Assembly: GCA_012931725.1 (NCBI GenBank)
Contig: CM022953.1
Coordinates: forward strand, 32,638,946 to 32,702,945
Direction: 5' to 3'
Length of the DNA: 64,000 nt
From: Litsea cubeba
Taxonomy: Eukaryota > Streptophyta > Magnoliopsida > Laurales > Lauraceae
In this document: piece after piece, positions 11,341-22,600 of the stretch
Position numbering within the stretch: the first letter of the stretch is position 1
Layout of the letters: the number at the start of each line of letters is the position of its first letter
The notes under the pieces: model-generated
What the model was told of the DNA's origin: nothing
What the model saw: the letters and a program-made list of their open reading frames with translations, nothing else
Databases searched by the model: none
Program-made: the position numbers and the translations under genes

Positions 11341-11520
11341 TCCCTTGACCCTTGTGCTTTCTTTTGTTATAAACAACTAACGGCCCTTATGAAGTCTTGT
11401 CCGTACAGTCAGTGCAATGCATGATGTGCCAGTACACCAAGCCCATGTTGCACACTCGTTACCTCGCATGCAAACTGGCCTCGCCACATTTTATGTATTT
11501 CTATTTCCCACCTTCATTTC
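11341..11520. other. unassigned junction sequence
   Basis: 180 bases between the Copia-1 leader and the Gypsy-1 left LTR; no motif recognised. Confidence 0.4.
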
Positions 11521-12405
11521 TGTAGGTGCAGAAAATAATGACCCACAATAAGGAGGGAGCCTTATAGGACTTATCCGATGATGATGGTGACTGGGTGTGA
11601 CTGGGTGCCGTTCGAAAGCCTGAAAGAGATGAACACACGGTCAGAGGACCCTGGCCTGGGCGGCGCAAGGCTCTCCGATGCCAAAGTCAGTGTGGGAACT
11701 GGAACAATGGAAGGAGAGGGAGAAGAGAGACAGAGTAACGGCTCTGTGAATGAAATTGTGCGTACCTTTAATGGTGGTTTGAGTCTCTATTTATAGAGTT
11801 TGGGACGTATCTTTGGGAGATATCGTGGTGGGGTCTCATGAATCGACTGGGAAGCCATGATCAGCCCACGTTGTCATAAATGCGCGTCGGGTCAGCCCAC
11901 GTCGCATTTAATACGCGTCGGTTCAGCCCACGTCACATTTAATGTGCCAGATCGTGTTGGACGCCTTTGGCGATAGGGGATCGTGGGATCTGCCCTCGGG
12001 CCTTGCCCTGATGTGGCCTCAGCCGCTGGATGTCGTGTCTGTCCCACTAGCTCGTGCCTTTATCCCTCCACGTGCCTGGTGACGTGGAGGATGAGGGGCG
12101 TGAGTGGAGACTCTTTCTGGTTTCGGCTTCCATCCCGGCTTCTTCAGCCGAGGTGGAGCTTTCTGCCGAGATGGCATCCGGGGTGGCCCAGCTGAGGTGG
12201 AGCTCCCTGCCGAGATGACGCCCGAGGCGGGCCAGTTCGGCGCTAAAGGCCCGGAGCTGCACGACTTCGGCCGGACCTCCTGTCCTGGTAGCCGGGGTGA
12301 GCCTGGTGCCATGTAGATGGCATGCGGATGGCACGTGAGAGTGCTTAGTCTCATCTGATGGCTGTGATTAGCGTAATCCTGTGGTTCTGGAAATCTCCCC
12401 ACACA
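11521..12405 (-). repeat. Gypsy-1 3' LTR (left copy)
   Basis: 885 bases; on the plus strand it starts TGTAGGTGC and ends CCCCACACA. It matches 23018-23901 closely from about 11740 onward, but much less well over the first 220 bases. It contains TATTTATAG near 11789-11797. Confidence 0.9.
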
Positions 12406-12420
12406 ATTGCCCCCTAGCCT
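12406..12420 (-). promoter_or_regulatory. Gypsy-1 polypurine tract
   Basis: On the minus strand this reads GGCTAGGGGGCAAT immediately before the 3' LTR (TGTGTGGGG). This is the expected place and composition for plus-strand priming in reverse transcription. Gypsy-2 has CTAGGGGCAAT at the same place. Confidence 0.65.
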
Positions 12421-12672
12421 TTGACCTCTTAAGCGCCCTAGCTTTTAGGGGTTGAAGGCTAGAAAAACTATCTGGGGATACAGCGATCATCGCTTGGTGT
12501 CGCTTCGACTCTTTGAAGCAATAAATGCTCCGCCATGTTCGTCTTGGGAACCGAGTTGACGGCTACACGCGTAGCTTCTGCGTTGATTACGTTGTCTCAT
12601 TGATGGGACGGGCACGGGCTTTGAAGCGTCTCTTCGAATTCGGAGGCGGTACCCAAATGAGGGTTCCCCTTC

Positions 12673-12680
12673 TACAAATA
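12673..12680 (+). promoter_or_regulatory. TATA-like box of the Gypsy-1 antisense gene
   Basis: TACAAATA, about 230 bases upstream of the aORF ATG and followed by a pyrimidine-rich leader. In Gypsy-2 the aligned position reads a canonical TATAAATA (48916-48923). Placement and conservation support an internal antisense promoter, but transcription is not shown. Confidence 0.5.
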
Positions 12681-12821
12681 GGGCCGTCCCCTTCCTTTTC
12701 TCGCTTCTGATTCCTTTCGCTTTCACCTTTACTTTCGATTTCTGCTCTGGTGCCTGAGATCTGTTTGAGGAGGACGACCGTAGAACGCGCCCGGATCTGC
12801 TCTTGATCTGCCTCTGTCCCT

Positions 12822-12902
12822 GTAAGTCGCTTTGTCCTTCTGTCTGGTTCTTCTTGGGGTTTTTTGATTTCTAGGGTTTTTCTTCGTCGTCACCCCTTTT
12901 AG
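12822..12902 (+). other. 5' UTR intron of the Gypsy-1 antisense gene
   Basis: GTAAGT donor at 12822, T-rich body and TTTTAG acceptor ending two bases before the ATG (12905). Gypsy-2 has the same arrangement (49096-49170, acceptor two bases before its ATG), which supports a real leader intron. Confidence 0.6.
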
Positions 12903-12904
12903 AC

Positions 12905-15428
12905 ATGGGCACCCCTAGATTCAGGGTAGATACCGATGAGGGCTTAGCCAGATTTAGAGTTGCCTTCAGCATTCCGGAGGGGGTCCTCCTAAAACCGGCG
13001 GACCTCGCCGACTGTGCCTTGTATCGCTGCCACGGCGGCTGGATGCCGTTCCCTCTGATCTCCGTGATTGAGGGTGGGGTCAGGTTTCCACTGCACCCCC
13101 TGCTTAGGGCCTGCCTTAGCCTTTGGTCCCTCGCCCCGGGCCAGTTGATGCCTAATGGCTACAAGGTCATCATGGGCACAGCGAAGCTGAACGAGATCTT
13201 AGGGACCAACCTAGGCCCTCACGACATCGAGGATACATATGATATCTGCAAGGCTGGGGAGGGAAGATATTATCTCCGTGTGAAGCCGCAGCGAAGGGGC
13301 TTCGTCCTAGCCTTGGAGGATTCAAGTAAGAATGCTGAGGAAGATTTCTTCTGTGTCTCGGGGGACTGGGAGTTCGGCCCAGGTGAAAGCAGGAGGCTGT
13401 CGGTCCCACGTCGCCCTGGGGAAGTCCCAAGTAATCATCACTGCTTTTCTCCTTTTTGCTTTGCTTACCTCATTGATGCCGAACTGATACTCTTCTTTGC
13501 CTGTTGAGCAGAGGCGGGTGAAAGGCGACGCCGAGCTGTCAGCGAAGGTTGGAGGAGGAATACCGACGACATCAACAAGGTTGAAAGGTACAAGGGGCAC
13601 GAAACCAGGTCAGCTTGGAAGCTGCTAGGGTATACGCCGAGGTATCGCGGCCACTACCAGAGGACCGGAGTACCTGAGGTGGACGAGACACACCCTGACC
13701 GTCCAACCGTATCAGTTGTGGTGTTTAGCGGGGTCCCCTTGACCGATCCCGTCGCCGACCAAACTGCGTCTGGATCCGAGGCGTCTACTTCTGATCCGGA
13801 GCTGCCGGACTTGACGCAGATAGTGGACGCTTATCTCTCTGATCGAGGAGAGGACATGGAGGGAAGCTCGAGGGAGCCCGTCGTCAAGGACCTGGCCGCT
13901 ATGTTTCGGCAGAGGTCATCGTCTTCTGGGGCCCCATCGCCTGCCGTTACTCGTGCCGCTTCGGGTCCGGTGGGCGCTGGTGCTCCCTCTGCTATTGCCC
14001 CCGCTCCGAGCGGAGGAGCCCGGCGACGCTCGCCGGACCGCTCGAAGGAGGGGTCCCCGCCCAGGAAGAAGTCCAAGGCGGGGGAGAAGAGTTCGAAGGC
14101 TGATCTGCAGTCGAAGGGTAAGATTCTTGCACACGCCCCTGGAACTAAAGCTCCAGCCGAAAAGGGGGGCGAGAAGAGCGCGCCGAAAGAAAAGAGTGCG
14201 CCGGCCGAAAAGAGTGCGCCAGTCAGCAGGCCGACTGTCGGGCCAACGCGCGAGCCTCTCATCTCGGCGGGGCAAGGGTCCGGATCGGCCTCCGGGCCCC
14301 GAACTGCCCCAGCACCGTGGAAGCCGAGAATGGAAACACAACCCGGCAAACCCCTGAACGTTGAAGACCGACTGCTGGGAAATGCCGAGGTGATCGGGGC
14401 CCTTGCCAGGGCCTGTGCTCTGCCACGGGATATGGAGGAGCACGAGAAGTTTGATGACGAGAGTCTGATGTTGACAGCGATCCAGGCCAACATCCTGGTA
14501 AGTGTTTTTGTGTATTCTTTCGAGTGGCCTAGCTCGGCTGTTCCTGTTTTGACCCTCCTCTTTTCCCTTTCAGAACGTGCAGAGGCTCCTAGCCATCCTA
14601 GGAAGGAGGGATAGGAACGCGTCGAGGGTGACCCGGCTGGAGTCCGAGCGGGAGAAGCTGAAGAAGGAGCTGGACGAGCAGCGGAAGGGTATGGAAGAGC
14701 TCAAGCTGGCCAGTGCTGGAGAGTCCGCTCGGTTGGCATCGGCTCTAACTGAGGTCGCCGAACTCTCGTCCCGGGCCAACCATATGAAAGGCGAGCTTTG
14801 GACAAAGAACAAAAAGGTCTCCGAGTTGGAGTCGGAGCTGGCCAGGTCGAAGTTTGAGTCGATGGCCGAGGCGACGAGGTTGCGAGGGGAGGTCCTGGCC
14901 GGTCGCGCTGAGAGAGAGAAGCTGGCGGCGGCGAACGCCGAACTGGAAAAGGAGAAGGCCTCTCTTCTGTCCGAGGCCCAATCCGCCTTCCAGAACGGGG
15001 TGGACCGCGCCACTGAGCTGTACGAGAAACAGGTGGAGGAGATCACCTCCATTCTGTTCGAGGAAGGATGCCTGGCTGCACTGAGACGTGCGGGGGTCCC
15101 TGAAGACCACCCTGTCTATCAGGACCTGCCGAAGTATGCGGACCTGGATCCTGAGCCGAGTTCCTCACCTGCAACTGAAAGCGCCCCGGTCGAAGCTCCT
15201 GCAGCTGAAAGCGCCCCGGTCGAAGCTCCTGCTGCTGACGACGCTCCAGCTGCCCCGGTCTTGGGCGATGCCCCGGTCGCCAGCGATGCTTCGGCCGTGC
15301 CTCAAGGTGATGCCTCTTCTGCCCCTGCTTCGGCTGAGGTACCAGTTGAAGCCCCTTCTGGTTCGGCCGAAGCTGCTGGTTCGGCAGATATGGTGATCGA
15401 CCTGGTCGAGTCGCCGAAACCACAGTAG
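12905..15428 (+). CDS. antisense extra gene (aORF) of Gypsy-1, three exons, open
   Basis: Exons 12905-13430, 13512-14497 and 14574-15428, with GT-AG introns of 81 and 76 bases, join into one frame of 788 codons. Residues 1 to about 190 form a domain of the putative gypsy-type transposon family (Transposase_28-like): GGWMPFPLISVIEGGVRFPL, AKLNEILGTNLGPHDIED, GFVLALEDSSKNAEEDFFCV. A Ser/Pro/Ala-rich segment follows, with a basic PPRKKSKAGEK patch near residue 358 (possible nuclear signal). From about 505 to 640 there is a charged heptad-like coiled coil (LESEREKLKKELDEQ), then EEITSILFEEGCLAAL and an Ala/Pro/Glu tail with APVEAPAAES duplicated. The function is unknown. Start choice: first ATG after the leader intron, matching the start in Gypsy-2. 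No stop or frameshift remains, unlike in the polyprotein on the other strand. Confidence 0.75.
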
Positions 15429-16589
15429 CCGGGCTCCTCTATATTTCTGTCTTCTTTTATGTAAAATTTTTGCTTCTCAGCTTTGTAACACTTTGTCTAT
15501 TCAATGAAAGTCGAGCTTCTTCACTTTGCATTTGTCTCTCTTTCATTTCTGGATGTGCATTGAATGGTATTGAATGCCTTTACTGTGTGGCGTGGCTCTT
15601 GAGGTAGAGGGAGTCCAAACAGTCCTCATAGTTGTCTGCGCCAATTCTCCGTATTCTGGAGACCATAAATGGCAATAAACATGGCGCTAGGGTTGATGAG
15701 GAAATCGGGCGGATGTCTCCACGTGGCGCCACAGGAATTGCCGGTCAATCGGATTGGAGGGCGTGCGTCCTTTGCAACGAGTGGGAGACTTCGCCCCTTA
15801 ACTCCCTTCGGAGATTGAGCCCTTCTCCTTCCTATAAGTAGGGGGAGCAGGCTCGCCATGGGAGAAGGAAAAAACATAGTTGTAGGAACCATGTCCGGGA
15901 GGTGTCCAGAGTTATTTGATCCGGGGGGAACCCTGCGCCGTTGGACGGCTATCCCCGAGGGGGGGAAGGCTATCGTAGTCCGCGCGCTCTCTGAAGGAAC
16001 TCCCCGTGGACCACGCTCTCTGAACGCGAGTTCACGTCCGGCCTGTCGAAATCGGATGGGTCGGGTTTCGTTGATGGAGAGAAGAAGAGGAAGAGGGGCG
16101 GTGGCGCATTCTCGTCCGACACGGTCCGACGTCTTGGAGTGAGTGAAGATCAGAGTCTTCCCGGCTTTCTCTATTTTCTGTTTTTAGAGGACTGTGGTCC
16201 TCCTTTCTGTACTTTGCTTTCTGTTTTGTAATTCTTGTAATAAAACAGTTTATAATGAATAAAATGCCAAACTGTGTGCAATGCTCTTGCATCGTCTTCT
16301 GTTTTTCTTGCACTGCTCTGGAACAGTGTTTCTGTGCTGTTTGTGTTTGAGTGCTGGCTCTGACCTCGGCCGAGGTGGATCCATACCTTGGCCGAATTGA
16401 CTTGCGCCGGGGTGGATCCATGCCGTGGCCGAATTGACTTGCGCCGTGGTGGCACCATCGTTCCGCTGGCCTCGGCTAGGCGAGAGTGAGTTCGGCAATG
16501 GCCTTCTGAGGGGTGTATGAACCCGGACTTCAGGAAACTGACCTTGGCCGAACTGCCTTGCGCCGAGGTGTGAGGGGTTTATGAACCGG
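15429..16589 (+). other. aORF 3' region, non-coding
   Basis: No supported gene. The plus strand is T-rich after the stop, with AATGAAA at 15502 and AATAAAA at 16239 and 16258 as possible polyadenylation signals for the antisense transcript. The equivalent Gypsy-2 stretch (51560-52970) has the same character, including AATAAAA words. Confidence 0.5.
16239..16264 (+). terminator. candidate polyadenylation signals for the antisense transcript
   Basis: Two AATAAAA words 19 bases apart in a T-rich context. Gypsy-2 has AATAAAA-like words at 52706-52732 in the corresponding place. Prediction only. Confidence 0.35.
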
Positions 16590-17103
16590 GACTTTAGGAA
16601 ACGGCTGAGTGTAGGAACTCCAGGCCATTTCCAGGGCGTATGTACCCGAAGTGTGTCCAAGACACAGGGGCTTTAGGAAAGGCTGAGTGTAGGAACTCCA
16701 GACCATTCCCAAGGCGTAGAGCCTCGATTGTGTCCAAGACACGGGGCTTTAGGAAAGGCTGAGTGTAAGAACTCCAGGCCATTTCCAGGGCGTAGAGCCT
16801 TGATTGTGTCCAAGACACGGGGCTTTAGGAAAGGCTGAGTGTAAGAACTCCAGGCCATTTCCAGGGCGTAGAGCCTTGATTGTGTCCAAGACACGGGGCT
16901 TTAGGAAAGGCTGAGTGTAAGAACTCCAGGCCATTTCCAGGGCGTAGAGCCTTGATTGTGTCCAAGACACGGGGCTTTAGGAAAGGCTGAGTGTAAGAAC
17001 TCCAGGCCATTTCCAGGGCGTAGAGCCTTGATTGTGTCCAAGACACGGGGCTTTAGGAAAGGCTGAGTGTAAGAACTCCAGGCCATTTCCAGGGCGTAGA
17101 GCC
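16590..17103 (+). repeat. 76-bp tandem array in the Gypsy-1 3' untranslated region
   Basis: About six to seven head-to-tail copies of a 76-bp unit containing GGGCTTTAGGAAAGGCTGAG and TTGATTGTGTCCAAGACACG. The copies at about 16740-17103 are almost identical; the leftmost one or two are diverged. The unit is not a multiple of three, so the open frames across it are repeats of the array and not proteins. It sits between the integrase 3' end and the antisense gene, the hypervariable zone of Tat elements. Confidence 0.9.
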
Positions 17104-17187
17104 TATCTGCCGGAGTCGACCAGAGAGAGACGACAGATTGATGACAAGGCAAAAGCTGCTTTTATTGATTGAGATTCATTACATCTT

Positions 17188-19611
17188 TTAGAAATAAAAT
17201 TTCTTCAAGTGGGATGCATTCCATGGTCTCGGCAGTGGCTTGCCTTCTAAGTCTTCGAGCTTGTAGGCTGACTTTCCTGCCAGTGAGACTATTCTGAACG
17301 GGCCATGCCAGTTCGGGGCTAGTTTCCCTTCGTTTGGCTCTCTGTCGGCTGGCAGGGTTTTCTTTAGCACCAGCTCTCCCGCGGAGAACTTTCTTTCTCT
17401 GACATTTTGATTGTATGCCCTGGCTAACCGTTGCTGATAGTCGGTCAGTCGCAGGGCTGCTGCTTCTCGTCGCTCGTCTGCCAGCTCCAGCTCCATCGCC
17501 AGGTTCGTCTCATTTCGGCCTTGATCGACCAGCTCTGTCCTCAGGGTAGGAAGGCCGATTTCCAAGGGAATGACCGCCTCCATCCCGTAGGCCAGAGAGA
17601 AAGGTGTTGCCGAGGTGGACCTCCTTGGAGTTGTTCTGTATGCCCACAGCACGCTCGGAAGCTCCTCTGTCCATCTGCCCTTTGCCTTGTCCAGTCGCTT
17701 CTTCAGGCCGTCCAGGATCACTTTGTTAGAGATTTCTGCCTGGCCATTACTCTGTGGATATGCCGGGGTGGAGTAATGGTTTCTGATGCCGTGCTCTTGG
17801 CAGAATCCTTTGAAGGACTTGGAGTCGAACTGAGTCCCGTTATCCGAAATCAGAGTTCGGGGGATGCCGAACCTCGTAAGGATGTTTTTCCAAACGAAGT
17901 TCCTGGAGTCCCTGTCCGTGATTGAAGACAACGGTTCAGCCTCTATCCATTTTGTGAAGTAGTCCGTAGCCACTATCAGCCATCTCTTGTTTCCTGGAGC
18001 TCGGTGAAGAGGCCCCACAATGTCCAGGCCCCATTGAGCGAAGGGCCATGGGCTAGAGAGGGGACTCAGATCTTGTGCTGGCTGATGGAGGGAGTGGGAG
18101 AACTTCTGGTACTTCTCGCATTTCCTGGACTAGACCTGCGCGTCTTTCTGCATGTAGGGCCACCAGTAGCCTTGGCTTATTGCTCTGTAAGCCAGGGATC
18201 GACCTCCTATGTGACTGCCGCAGATTCCTTCGTGGATCTCATACAGGAAGTCGTCCACCTTGCTTGGATGGACGCATTGGAGGTATGGACCTGTGAAGGA
18301 GTTCCTGTAGAGTTTGCCTTCGGGAGAGAGCCAGAATCGCGCTGCCTTGAGTCTGATCCTGTGGGCTTCAGCCTTGTCCTCGGGGAGCTGGTCGTCCTTT
18401 AAGTAGGCGACAATTGGATCCATCCAGCTCGGGCCGAGGTCAGCACAGAGGACAAGCCGAGATGAATGGAGTTCTAAGCTTGACCTTGATACTGACCCAA
18501 CCTCGATGGTCCTTTTCTTGCCTGCTTCGACAGCGGAGGCCAGGTTTGCAAGCGCATCTGCGTGCGTGTTAGTATCTCGGGATATTTGCCTGACCTCGGC
18601 TTTCTGGAAATGAGAGAGTAGTTTTTTCGCAAGGGCTAAGTAGGCCGCCATCCTGTCGTCCCTGGCTGGTAGTCTCCAGCGAGTTGGCTAGTCACCAGTT
18701 GAGAGTCGCTGAAGATCTCCAGGTGCTGGGCTCCGAGGATTTGGGCGCTGTTCAACCCTGCAATCAGTGCTTCGTACTCTGCCTCATTGTTTGTTGCATT
18801 GAAGTCGAGGGTGAAAGCCTGCTCTATGACCAGTCCCTCTGGCGATTGGAGAACTATGCCGGCGCCAGCTCTCTTGGAGGTGGACGACCCGTCGACAAAG
18901 ATCTTCCATGCCGAGGTGGGAGCCTGTTCGACTTCATTCTCTATTGGCTCGTGCCCTGTGCCCCCCAGTGCCGTGCCGAGCTGGGTCGGAGCCGGGTTGG
19001 GGGAGACGAATTCGACAATGAAGTCTGCCAGGATCTGGGCTTTGATCGCAGTTCGGGGACGGTACTGTATGTCATACTGCCCCAGTTCAACTGCCCACTT
19101 TGATATTCGCCCTGAAAAATCAGCTTTCTTGAACACGGAACGGAGTGGATGCTCCGTGATTACCACAATGTTGTGGGATTGGAAATAATGGGAGAGCTTG
19201 CGGGAGGCACTGACGAGAGCCAACGCAAGCTTCTCCAATAGAAGGTACCTGGTCTCGGCATCGAGCAGAGTCTTGCTCGTGTAATAGATTGGCTTTTGAA
19301 CTCCCTCGTCCTCCCTGATGAGGACGGAGCTCACTGCGTTATCCGAGACCGCAAGGTACAAATACAGAATCTCCCCCAAAGTTGGGGTGGAGAGTAATGG
19401 TGGTGACATTAAATAGGTTTTGAGTGCGGCCAATGCCTAGGTCGCACTCAGGGGTCCACTGGAACTTCAGATTTTTCTTTAAAAGCTGAAAGAAAGGCCT
19501 GCACTTATCTGATGACCGGCTGATGAAGCGGTTGAGTGCTGCAGCCATTCCTGTGAGCTTCTGAACTTCTTTCGTGGTAGAGGGGCTCTGGATGCTCTGG
19601 ATCGCGGTGAT
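17188..19611 (-). pseudogene. Gypsy-1 RNase H, second RNase H and integrase, broken
   Basis: This continues the polyprotein past a premature stop. The first RNase H follows TPECD and ILYLYLAVSD. The second (archaeal-type) RNase H has WKIFVDGSS and NNEAEYEALIAGL, then ISRDTNTHADALANLAS. Integrase has a zinc-binding HEGICGSHIGGRSLAYRAI region, catalytic GLDIVGP, ISDNGTQFD and NGQAE (D, D, E present), and a C-terminus ending RPWNASHLKKFYF, stop at 17188. Breaks: TAG at 19612 (CAG-to-TAG by comparison with Gypsy-2), a one-base insertion near 19437, a one-base deletion near 18671 and TAG at 18130. No active Pol could be made from this copy alone. Confidence 0.85.
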
Positions 19612-22600
19612 CTAGTCCGGATTAGCCTCTATCCCTCTCCGCGTTACCAAGCTGCCGAGGAACTTGCCAGAGGCTACGCCGAAGGCGCACTTGGAAGCGT
19701 TTAGCTTAAGCTTGTATACGCGAAGGATGTCGAATACTTGGCCGAGATCAACCAGATGATCGCCGGAGTGCACTGATTTGACGACCATGTCGTCGATGTA
19801 AACCTCCACCGTCCGGCCGAGCTGAGCATGGAACATTTTTGTGACGAGGCGCTGATAGGTTGCCCCCGCGTTCTTTAGCCCGAAGGGCATCACCTTGTAG
19901 CAGTAAGTGCCGCGGGGGGTTATGAATGATGTTTTCTCCTCGTCTGGCTCGTAGAGCGGGATCTGGTGGTAGCCTCTGTAGGCGTCGAGGAAGCTTATTC
20001 GGTCGTGACCAGCGGTGGCGTCGATCAGTTGGTCAATCTTTGGGAGGGGGAAACTATCTTTAGGGCAGGCCTTGTTCAGGTCTGTGAAGTCCACGCACAC
20101 CCTCCACTTTCCAGTTTTTTTCTTGACCACCACCGTGTTGGCCAGCCATACCGGGTACTGGACTTCCCGGATGGCTCCTGCCTTCAGCAGGCTGTCGATC
20201 TCTTCGACGACCGCATCTGTCTGCTGCAGCCCTGTCCTGCGGGCCCTCTGCACTACCGGCTTGTGGTCGGGGTCCACATTTAGCTTGTGGCATATGACCT
20301 CAGGGTCGACCCCAGGCATCTCGCTTGGGCTCCAAGCGAAGACGTCGACGTTCTGCATCAGGAACCGAGAGAGTTCGGCCCTTTCCTCGTCTGGCAGCTG
20401 GGTGCCAATTAGGAAGAACCTGTCTGGATCTGCCGGGTTTAGCCTGACCTCGGCCAGGTCCTCGATGCTTTTCTTCTCAGGATCTCGGCCGATTTGGTCG
20501 AGGCCTTTCTCGAACTCCGCGAGGTTGACGCGCTCTGCCTCCTTTGCTGCCGGGACTGCGGCCAGCATGCACTGCCTGGCTTGTTGCTGATCCCCCTCCA
20601 CTGTGACTACTTCCATCTTGCCCTCCTTGTTCTCATGGACGAACTTCAGCTTCTGGTGGAGGGAAGAAGGGACTGCTTCTAACTTGTGGAGCCACGCTCT
20701 GCCCAAAATGACGTTGTAGGGAGAAGGGGCATCCACGACCAGGAAGTCGGCCGACACGGAGGCTCCGCCAACTCGGGTCTCCAAGGTGATCCTGCCCTTG
20801 GGGTAGACTGGCGTGGCGGACAACCCTAGCAGGGGTGCACGGACCTCCGTGAGGTCTGCTTCGGAGAGTTTCATCCTTTTGAAGCAGTCGTAGTAGAGGA
20901 CCTCGGAGGAGCTGCCGGAGTCGACGAGGATCCTCTTCACTGTGAAGTCTCTCAGCTTCATGGTGAGGAGTAGAGGGTCGTTGTGAGGGAGCTGGATTCC
21001 CTCTAGGTCTCTGTCCGAGAACGAGATGGCGGGTCGGTCGCGGCGGGCTTTCTTGGATGCCGGGGCGAGCTCGGCTTTCAATACTTCTTTCCCGTGCGAA
21101 GCCCGCCTGGCTTCGGCACGGGCCTGGGAGCTGTCCCGGGACGAGGAAGCGGGGACTGAGGACGCCAGATGGATCACGTTAATGATCTTCTCTGAATCCT
21201 CGCTGTCTGGAGCCTGGGCTGCGCTCTGGTGAATCCGGCCCTCGCTACCGCCGGCATCACCTGCCTTGACGAATTCTGGAATGTGGCCTTCTTCGGCCAG
21301 CTTCTCCAGGTACCGCTGCAAAGTATGGCAGTCCTCGGTCTTGTGCCCGTTACCCCTATGGAAGGAGCAGTAGAGCTGGCTTCGGCCACCGGAGGTGGGC
21401 TCATTCAGCATGGGCGGAGGGTACTTGAAGAACGGCTTGGTCCTGATCTTGGGCAGGATGCGGTAGATCGGCTCCTTGAAGACGACGTTGACGCCCTGAC
21501 TGGCGCTGGAGGGAGGTCTGGGCTTCCAGGTGCCCCCAGACCTGGACGACGAAGGCTTCGCCGAACTGGAGACCCAGGCCTGCTTGGGCTCCTGCTTCTG
21601 GGAGGGCCTCCCGCCTCTCTGCCGAGGCTGGCTACTCTTCTGCTCGGGCTCCCGGTGCCTGTCTTGATCCCGGGCTCGGATCTCGTCTTCTTCCTGGGCG
21701 ATGAAGCGCTTGACCCGGGACATCAACTCCGGCATAGATTCTGGAGGATTCCCGGCCAAGTCTTTTCGCAAGTCGTTGCCGGGGATCAGGGCATGCTGGA
21801 AGGCGTAGATTGCCATCTCCTCCCTGGTGCCCTCGATCTGGCTGTAGACCGCCCAGAATCGTTGGGCGAACTTGGCGAGGGTCTCACCCTCCCTCATTCT
21901 CAGGGCGAGGAGGTCCCCTTCCTTCTTGGGGACGGCGCTGTAGGCTTGGAACTTTTTCAGGAAGGAGAGCTGGAGCTCCTTCCAACTCGAAATGGACCTC
22001 TCTGGGAGAGAACAGAACCATTTCAGGGGGAGGTCACCCAAACTGGAGGAGAAGATTTTGCAGTTTAGGTGACCCCCATTCCCCCAGATGGACATCTTCT
22101 GGGAGAAGTGTCGGAGGTGAGCGGATGGGTCGGACAGTCCGTCGTAGGGGACGAACCGCGGGACGGAGAACTTTCTGGGCAAGGGGGTGCGCTCGATCTC
22201 TTTTGTGAAGGGTGAGCCCCCAAGATCAGTGTGGCCACAGATCTGCTTCTGGTCCCGCACGTCCAGGTTGCGCTGAAGAGCCAACCTGACGCGCTTGTCA
22301 AACTGTTCCTGCTCGTCGTCCTCTTCTGGAGTCCAGGCTCTCGATTTTCGCTTGGAGTGGTTTGGGCTGCGACGGCTATGAGTTCGGCCGTCGCGGCTAT
22401 GGTGACTCCGGCTGTTGCTCGAGCCTTCGTCATGGACCTGGCTCCGCTTACGGTCCAGATGATTTCTGAGGTCCTCGCGGGGAGGCTGGGCTGCCCTGCT
22501 GGGGGCGTCCCTCTTCTTCCCTTGAGGCTCAGAGACCTGCCTCAAGGAGGCGGTTTGCGCTGCCCTCAGCTGCTGTTGGAGCTGCTGGAGCTCTCGGACT

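Noticed and set aside
12019..14493. Long minus-strand frames opposite the aORF
   Set aside because: They are GC-rich shadow frames of the aORF; no domain, and the plus-strand frame has conserved splice sites and homology to Gypsy-2.
16590..17103. CRISPR-like array
   Set aside because: Repeats are contiguous with no unique spacers, and the context is a plant retrotransposon.
16594..17152. Overlapping 70-83-residue frames as a repetitive protein family
   Set aside because: They are the same frame reappearing every 76 bp in the tandem array; the unit is not a multiple of three and no start or context supports expression.
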